In this document: positions 15,514 to 19,391 of the stretch, one piece after another
Layout: every line of letters starts with the position of its first letter
How positions within the stretch are numbered: position 1 is the first letter of the stretch
From: Deltaproteobacteria bacterium
Lineage (GTDB): Bacteria > Desulfobacterota > Syntrophia > Syntrophales > Smithellaceae
DNA length: 19,391 bases
Assembly (NCBI GenBank): GCA_019136325.1
Contig: JAGVUJ010000106.1
Coordinates: 1-19,391 of the forward strand
Direction: 5' to 3'
Program-made: the position numbers and the translations under genes
Notes under the pieces: model-generated
What the model saw: the letters and a program-made list of their open reading frames with translations, nothing else
The model's database searches: none
What the model was told of the DNA's origin: nothing

Positions 15514-16581
15514 TTAGTGAAGAATTTGTCTGTCTTCCTGAGCGAAGCGATTGCCGACGGAGAAATTGATGGTGCGACCGATTGAAGAAATATCGGCATG
15601 GAGCTTTTCGATGATTTCTTCTGCGGAACCGGTGTCCGTCTTTCCCGGATAAATCTCGTAGCGCGATTTGTATAAATCCGGCGTGAAATCGGGCATTATG
15701 ACATTGGCGCCCGCCTGCAAAGCAAAAATCCGTCCCTGGGGGTGAAGAGTCGCCAGTGCGGTGGTGGCCGGAATATTGGTGTTGCGTGTGAGGAGTCGGG
15801 CGACGGCCAGAACACGCAACGTTAATTCAATATCATCATTTTCAATGCCGGCCAGCGGGGTGTCCGGGTGAGAAATGAACGGTCCGATGCCGAGCATGTC
15901 TGCATTCAGTATTTTCATCAACATGAGATCATCGGCCAGAATTTCAATGGTCTGTCCCGGCAGCCCCACCATGTTGCCCGTTCCCGTCTCAAAGCCAAGT
16001 TGTTTGAGCGTTCGCAGGCATTGCACCCGCCGATCAAGGCGGCAGCCCGGACGTAAATAATCGTAAAGTTTTGGTGACGCGGTTTCGTGCTTAAGCAGAT
16101 AGCGGTCCGCTCCCGCTTCTGCGAATAAGCGGTAATCCTCCGGTGTTTTCTCGCCGATGGACAGTGTGACAATCATGCCCGTTTCGTTTTTAATCCTTTC
16201 GGTCAGACGGCAGATTTTTTCCGTCGTGTAGAACGAATCCTCGCCGGATTGCAGAACGACGGTGGGAATCTTCGTTCGGGAAATATTTCGCACCGTTTCA
16301 AGAATTTCTTCGTCCGTCATCCGGTATCGGCTGAGCTTGCGATTGCCTTTGCGCAATCCGCAATACAGACAGTCCCGTTCGCAGTGGTTGGAAAATTCGA
16401 TAATGCCGCGTAGAAATATTTCATCGCCGACTTCATTTTTCCTGACGCGGTCGGCGGTGGCGAAAAGATCAGGGACACCGTCGCCCGGCATTTTCAAAAG
16501 GTCGATGATTTCATCCCGGCTCAGCGGTTTCCCGATTTCCGCCTTGAGCAGCAGTTTTTCCACGCGGTCATATATAGACAT
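15514..16581 (-). CDS. hydE: [FeFe]-hydrogenase maturase HydE (radical SAM)
   Basis: A 355-residue radical SAM enzyme needed to build the H-cluster, thought to process the Fe(CO)2CN-cysteine synthon from HydG. The SAM cluster motif CX3CX2C is Cys67, Cys71 and Cys74 (NHCERDCLYCG). The barrel continues with the family strings VVLQSGED, LKHETASPKLYDYLRPG and GTGNMVGLPGQT, ending ANVIMPDFTP...YEIYPGK. The cysteines that hold a second cluster near the C-terminus of Thermotoga HydE are absent (TDTGSAEE follows PGK); that cluster is known to be dispensable. I start at the ATG at 16581, which has GGAG six bases upstream, not at the GTG at 16617, which has none. The gene overlaps the end of hydG by 14 bases. 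Confidence 0.93.
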   Translation of the reverse strand: MSIYDRVEKLLLKAEIGKPLSRDEIIDLLKMPGDGVPDLFATADRVRKNEVGDEIFLRGIIEFSNHCERDCLYCGLRKGNRKLSRYRMTDEEILETVRNISRTKIPTVVLQSGEDSFYTTEKICRLTERIKNETGMIVTLSIGEKTPEDYRLFAEAGADRYLLKHETASPKLYDYLRPGCRLDRRVQCLRTLKQLGFETGTGNMVGLPGQTIEILADDLMLMKILNADMLGIGPFISHPDTPLAGIENDDIELTLRVLAVARLLTRNTNIPATTALATLHPQGRIFALQAGANVIMPDFTPDLYKSRYEIYPGKTDTGSAEEIIEKLHADISSIGRTINFSVGNRFAQEDRQILH

Positions 16582-17962
16582 CTCTTGCTCCGTCTGTAAT
16601 TTTTTGCAGTCGCTCACCGACCATACTTTTTCTTTTTGTTTTGAAAAATTCGTTCAGCATTTTTTGGATTAATTTCTCACCTGCTTCGCGTGTCGCCGGA
16701 CTGGCATAATCCAGCAGGTATTCTTTAAAAGTGAAAAGAGCGTTCGTTTGACAGAATTTCTGAATCAGACCGGGCTTGGCCAGATCCATAAAATCCTTGC
16801 CGGTGCGTCCCAGACGATAGCAGGCCGTGCAGAAACTGGGGATGTGACCCCGTTCGGTAATGTCCAGAATCACTTCATCGAGCGTGCGCGTATCGCCGAG
16901 ATTAAATTGCGCGGCGCGGAAAGCATCGCTGGAATCATCCTGATAGCCGCCGGGATTGGTGCGTGAACCGGCGCTGATCTGGGAAATGCCCAGAGCGAAA
17001 ACTTCATCGCGCATTTCCGGAGTTTCCCGCGTGGAGAGAATCATTCCCGTGTAGGGAACCGCCATGCGGATGATGGCCACAAGTTTTTTAAAGTCTTGAT
17101 CGCTGACCGGGTGAGGCGGTTTAATCGCTGCCGGCGCGTTCAAGGCAGGCTCCAAACGGGGAATGGAAATGGTGTGCGGCCCCACGCCGCAGTCCTTTTC
17201 CAGTTGCAGTGCATGAAGAAGCAAACCCAGAACTTCAAATTTATAATCATAAAGCCCGAAAAGCGCGCCAATGCCGACATCATCAACCCCGCCTTCCTGC
17301 GCGCGGTGCATGGCGGTCAGACGCCGCGCATAATCTTTCTTGGGGCCGCTGGGATGCATCATTTTGTACGTTTCGTGATGGTACGTTTCCTGGAATAAAA
17401 CAACCGTACCAATGCCTGTCTTTTTCAGTAGTTTGTATTCGGCAACGTCCAGCGGTGCAATTTCCACATTGATCCGTCTTATTTCTCCGCCATGTTCTGT
17501 TTTGACGGAATAAGCCGTTTCAATGGCTTCCATGAAATAGTCCAGACTGGAGCGGGCCGGGTGCTCGCCGCAGAGCATCAGGAGTCTCTTGTGACCTTCA
17601 CGCTCCAGAACCTGTACCTCTTTTTTGATCTGCTCCATGGTCAGCGCGACACGATTCAGTTCTTTGTTGTCGCGGCGGAAACCGCAATAAAGACAATTAT
17701 TGGAGCAGTGATTGGCAATGTAAAGCGGCGCAAACAAAACAAGACGATTGCCGTAAATATCTTTCTTGATTTTATGAGCCGCCTGTTGGATTTCTCCGAT
17801 CAGTTCATCATTCTCCGTCTGCAGCAGAACGGCGACGTCTTCCGGAGACAGGCCCTTGAGTTCATGGGCTTTGTCGATAATATCGCGGACATGCCTGGGT
17901 TCGGGATTTTTCGCTTGAACAAGAATTTCTTCGATGTGATGGTCATTAATAAAGTCTTTCAT
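16568..17962 (-). CDS. hydG: [FeFe]-hydrogenase maturase HydG (tyrosine lyase, radical SAM)
   Basis: A 464-residue radical SAM enzyme that cleaves tyrosine to p-cresol and makes the CO and cyanide ligands of the H-cluster as an Fe(CO)2CN-cysteine unit. The N-terminal SAM cluster motif is Cys86, Cys90 and Cys93 (HCSNNCLYCGF). The C-terminal auxiliary cluster motif CX2CX22C is Cys378, Cys381 and Cys404. This motif is the mark that separates HydG from its relative ThiH. Family strings such as LMLCGEHP, FQETYHHETYKMMHPSGPK and SAGSRTNPGGY are intact, and the length is normal for HydG. The ATG has AGGAAA upstream and lies 24 bases after the stop of the TM1266-type gene. It overlaps hydE, so the three genes form one transcript. 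Confidence 0.96.
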   Translation of the reverse strand: MKDFINDHHIEEILVQAKNPEPRHVRDIIDKAHELKGLSPEDVAVLLQTENDELIGEIQQAAHKIKKDIYGNRLVLFAPLYIANHCSNNCLYCGFRRDNKELNRVALTMEQIKKEVQVLEREGHKRLLMLCGEHPARSSLDYFMEAIETAYSVKTEHGGEIRRINVEIAPLDVAEYKLLKKTGIGTVVLFQETYHHETYKMMHPSGPKKDYARRLTAMHRAQEGGVDDVGIGALFGLYDYKFEVLGLLLHALQLEKDCGVGPHTISIPRLEPALNAPAAIKPPHPVSDQDFKKLVAIIRMAVPYTGMILSTRETPEMRDEVFALGISQISAGSRTNPGGYQDDSSDAFRAAQFNLGDTRTLDEVILDITERGHIPSFCTACYRLGRTGKDFMDLAKPGLIQKFCQTNALFTFKEYLLDYASPATREAGEKLIQKMLNEFFKTKRKSMVGERLQKITDGARDVYI

Positions 17963-17986
17963 ACTATTTCCTATACTTCAGATTGA

Positions 17987-18235
17987 TTAAACTTTTGTCA
18001 GAGACGATTTGACCGACACGCCGGGCAGCGTTCCCAGTTTCCCGGTCAGCGCGCCGATTTCGTCCGTTGTGGCGTGAACGATCAGCGCAATAATGTGTAA
18101 ATGGCCCGGCGCATAAGGCAAACCCATGCGTCCGATAATCATTTCACCGAAATCGCAGAGAATCTGATTGACTTTCTGTGCCTGGCTGGTTCTGTTGGTC
18201 ACTATAATGGTTACCGTACCGATGCGTTTATCCAT
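17987..18235 (-). CDS. TM1266-type iron-only hydrogenase system regulator
   Basis: An 82-residue ACT-like/ferredoxin-fold protein. It starts MDKRIGTVTIIVTNR, continues VNQILCDFGEMIIGRMGLPY and ends in LPGVSVKSSLTKV. This matches the TM1266 family, found almost only beside hydE, hydF and hydG and thought to regulate the hydrogenase system; its ligand is unknown. The fold resembles the NikR C-terminal/ACT type but there is no DNA-binding arm. I start at 18235 because GAGGAATTT precedes this ATG. The longer frame from 18277 begins inside the terminator hairpin and adds unlikely residues. It is the first gene of the maturation operon, and its ribosome-binding site lies directly after the U run of the attenuator. 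Confidence 0.9.
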   Translation of the reverse strand: MDKRIGTVTIIVTNRTSQAQKVNQILCDFGEMIIGRMGLPYAPGHLHIIALIVHATTDEIGALTGKLGTLPGVSVKSSLTKV

Positions 18236-18244
18236 AAATTCCTC

Positions 18245-18285
18245 ACAAAAAAAGAGGCTTGATCGGGAAAAAATCAAACCTCTTT
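18245..18285 (-). terminator. Intrinsic terminator in the leader of the maturation operon (attenuator)
   Basis: In minus-strand RNA the arms AAAGAGGUUUGAU (18285-18273) and AUCAAGCCUCUUU (18263-18251) form 13 bp with one U-G wobble, around the loop UUUUUCCCG, followed by a U-rich tail. On the plus strand the wobble is a C-A mismatch, so it works better on the minus strand. The ribosome-binding site of the TM1266-type gene begins right after the U tract. Because a promoter lies upstream at 18357-18384, the terminator sits inside that transcript's leader. It may also stop read-through from the cytochrome b gene. Confidence 0.85.
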
Positions 18286-18312
18286 CGCTTAAGATTTTAT
18301 ATTTCCCTCAAG
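18258..18312 (-). promoter_or_regulatory. Candidate antiterminator in the maturation operon leader
   Basis: In minus-strand RNA CUUGAGGGAAA (18312-18302) can pair with UUUCCCGAUCAAG (18270-18258): five pairs CUUGA/UCAAG, a two-base bulge, then six pairs GGGAAA/UUUCCC. This consumes the terminator loop and the 3' arm and so excludes the terminator. A shorter local hairpin (UUUCU...GGGAAA) competes for the 5' element. Ligand or trigger unknown. Confidence 0.5.
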
Positions 18313-18356
18313 ATCAGAAAGTTTCCCTCCCTCTCAGGCTGAACTCGCATCGAGAC

Positions 18357-18384
18357 AATATACAAATGGAATCGACATTGTCAA
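18357..18384 (-). promoter_or_regulatory. Predicted sigma70 promoter of the TM1266-hydG-hydE operon
   Basis: On the minus strand a perfect -35 TTGACA (18379-18384) and -10 TATATT (18357-18362) are 16 bases apart, starting four bases after the cytochrome b stop codon. The predicted start near 18350 gives a leader of about 115 bases. An inverted repeat GACAAT-N17-ATTGTC (18354-18382) overlaps both hexamers and could be an operator. Confidence 0.65.
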
Positions 18385-18387
18385 TTT

Positions 18388-19041
18388 CTATTTTTTATTT
18401 ATGGCGACAATTTCTTTTTCCACCCACAGAGGCGCCATTTCTTTGGCTTCTTCATAGGGAATCTTGCCGTGCAGGAACATGGCTTTGAAATCGTCGAACA
18501 TGTAAACTCCCAGAAAGATGTGAACGCACAGAAACAGCGTCAGAGCCCATGCCGCGATGGCGTGCAAATGTCCCATTAGAGCAACCGTTCCACGGGGCAG
18601 ATTATGCGGAAATGCCCAGAGCGCCAGACCCGTAAAAATAAGGATGACGCCGCCGATAAAAACACATACGCCGAATAGTTTTTGTCCGGAATTGTATTTT
18701 CCCATCGGAGGCACGGGAATTTTTTTGTGCAAAAGCAGCTTTTGGGGATATCCACCCAGAACGGCAAACCACTTGAAATCGTTGCCGGAGATTGAGAAAA
18801 CCCTGCTGAGGAACAACGCGACGCGTTTATAGCCAATCATGAAAAAAGACAGGGCGTCAAATGTCAGCAAAATGCCGGCGGCAATATGAATCCGCATGGT
18901 TAAATTCATCGCGCCTTCCGAAAAAGGTTTAAAAAAGAGAATCAAACCGGTTAACGCCAGAGGAAGGAAGCTGATAACCAGCAGATAATGAAATATTCTT
19001 ACGCTTAAAGGGTGCTTTAAAATCATGTTTTCGCTGTGCAT
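18388..19041 (-). CDS. Formate dehydrogenase gamma/FdnI-like cytochrome b subunit of a membrane hydrogenase
   Basis: A 217-residue di-haem cytochrome b with four membrane helices (about 15-37, 50-70, 122-144 and 158-180). Candidate haem ligands are His18, His52, His158 or His160, and His174, spaced as in FdnI. The string MGKYNSGQKLF (113-123) is diagnostic of the formate dehydrogenase gamma family. It would pass electrons between a periplasmic partner and the quinone pool. The gene follows the [FeFe]-hydrogenase small subunit by 18 bases, so its partner here is probably that hydrogenase and not a formate dehydrogenase. The ATG has GGAGG eleven bases upstream. The stop is followed at once by the promoter of the maturation operon. 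Confidence 0.88.
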   Translation of the reverse strand: MHSENMILKHPLSVRIFHYLLVISFLPLALTGLILFFKPFSEGAMNLTMRIHIAAGILLTFDALSFFMIGYKRVALFLSRVFSISGNDFKWFAVLGGYPQKLLLHKKIPVPPMGKYNSGQKLFGVCVFIGGVILIFTGLALWAFPHNLPRGTVALMGHLHAIAAWALTLFLCVHIFLGVYMFDDFKAMFLHGKIPYEEAKEMAPLWVEKEIVAINKK

Positions 19042-19059
19042 AATTAATAAACCTCCATA

Positions 19060-19380
19060 TTAAGATAGCGCTTTCGTTCTGTTAATATATTTCGTGTGCA
19101 GCAGTTCTTCGGACAGATGGCTCAGGGGCTTTCCGCCGAATTCCTCGTAATACCGGGCTACCGACTTATTGGCGTGACTAACGCGAATCTTGGACTGAAT
19201 GTCATCCTGATAAAGATTCTGAGTGCGCGCCTTTATATAATCATTATTTGAGGATGCCAGAGATCTTATCCATATTGCGGGAAGAGCCAGAAACGCTGCG
19301 ACAATACCGGTAATGGTAATAAACTCCCGTCGTGTTACGTGAAGCGGGTTTTCGATGTATTTGTAATCTTGGTCGGACAT
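19060..19380 (-). CDS. Periplasmic [FeFe]-hydrogenase small subunit with Tat signal
   Basis: A 106-residue protein that matches the small subunit of periplasmic [FeFe] hydrogenases such as Desulfovibrio HydB. After a twin-arginine signal with Arg17-Arg18 (VTRREFITITG) and a hydrophobic stretch (about 23-42), the mature part contains DDIQSKIRVS, then KPLSHLSEELLHTKY. The last string is the family's signature that wraps the catalytic subunit. The signal lacks a clear AxA cleavage site, so it might stay as a membrane anchor. The ATG has GGAGAA just upstream at the window edge. In known operons the catalytic subunit gene precedes this one, so it should lie beyond position 19391. Together with the cytochrome b it suggests a membrane-bound, outward-facing hydrogenase. 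Confidence 0.85.
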   Translation of the reverse strand: MSDQDYKYIENPLHVTRREFITITGIVAAFLALPAIWIRSLASSNNDYIKARTQNLYQDDIQSKIRVSHANKSVARYYEEFGGKPLSHLSEELLHTKYINRTKALS

Positions 19381-19391
19381 AATTGTTCTCC

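Noticed and set aside
15302..15517. Plus-strand frame in the gap downstream of hydE
   Set aside because: No ribosome-binding site, low-complexity AT-rich content, and it covers a good minus-strand promoter.
16582..16617. Twelve-residue N-terminal extension of HydE from a GTG start
   Set aside because: No ribosome-binding site, deeper overlap with hydG, and the ATG at 16581 has GGAG at good spacing and gives a normal HydE length.
18236..18277. Longer start for the TM1266-type protein at 18277
   Set aside because: It would begin inside the terminator stem and adds residues unlike the family; the ATG at 18235 has GAGGA at good spacing.
18302..18340. Fragments CTGAGA, CTGATC and AGGGAA in the order seen in a TPP riboswitch (minus strand)
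   Set aside because: The spacing is far too short, the UAAU...GCG portion and the pairing arms are missing, and no thiamine gene follows. A SAM-I reading fails too, as the GAUGAAA...GCAACC part is absent.

Overview
The window looks like a chromosomal segment of an anaerobic, hydrogen- and formate-metabolising bacterium. It is probably a Desulfobacterota (deltaproteobacterial) syntroph or sulfate-reducer relative of the Syntrophales/Smithella kind. This is inferred from gene content: [FeFe]-hydrogenase maturases, a Tat-exported [FeFe]-hydrogenase small subunit with a formate-dehydrogenase-type cytochrome b, two formate/oxalate-type transporters and an AddAB recombination pair. GC content is moderate. 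No phage, insertion sequence, CRISPR, rRNA or tRNA was recognised. Only addB-addA lie on the plus strand; every other convincing gene is on the minus strand.

Layout, left to right. (1) 47-1323: a secreted DUF2845-like protein translationally coupled to a class I methyltransferase, followed by a decayed inverted-repeat element (1396-1486) whose arm supplies the methyltransferase -35 box. (2) 1569-6742: addB and addA, overlapping by one base, encode a two-nuclease helicase complex for double-strand break repair. A short orphan reading frame follows. (3) 6915-11190: a signalling operon, in transcription order an outer-membrane beta-barrel, a BvgS-like histidine kinase with a periplasmic solute-binding domain, a CheY-like receiver and a receiver-PAS-HD-GYP c-di-GMP phosphodiesterase. 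A consensus promoter lies at 11369-11397. (4) 11500-12798: an OFA-family transporter with its own terminator and promoter. (5) 13266-14801: a formate/nitrite channel, a two-TM OB-fold protein starting with TTG, and a 49-residue two-helix membrane protein. (6) 14952-15197: a small DUF4177-like cytoplasmic protein with its own promoter. (7) 15514-18235: a TM1266-type regulator, hydG and hydE, making a maturation operon. (8) 18388-19380: cytochrome b and the [FeFe]-hydrogenase small subunit; the catalytic subunit probably lies just beyond the right edge.

How it fits together: HydG and HydE build parts of the H-cluster for an [FeFe] hydrogenase. Its small subunit carries a Tat motif and its cytochrome b resembles the gamma subunit of formate dehydrogenase, which suggests a periplasm-facing, quinone-coupled hydrogenase. 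The two transporters suggest formate exchange alongside hydrogen. The signalling operon would connect an external ligand to c-di-GMP breakdown.

The most interesting non-coding observation is the 115-nt leader of the maturation operon. It has a sigma70-type promoter, a 13-bp intrinsic terminator ending just before the Shine-Dalgarno, and an upstream segment able to form a mutually exclusive 11-bp antiterminator. This is an apparent transcription attenuator for hydrogenase maturation that matches no riboswitch class I can name.
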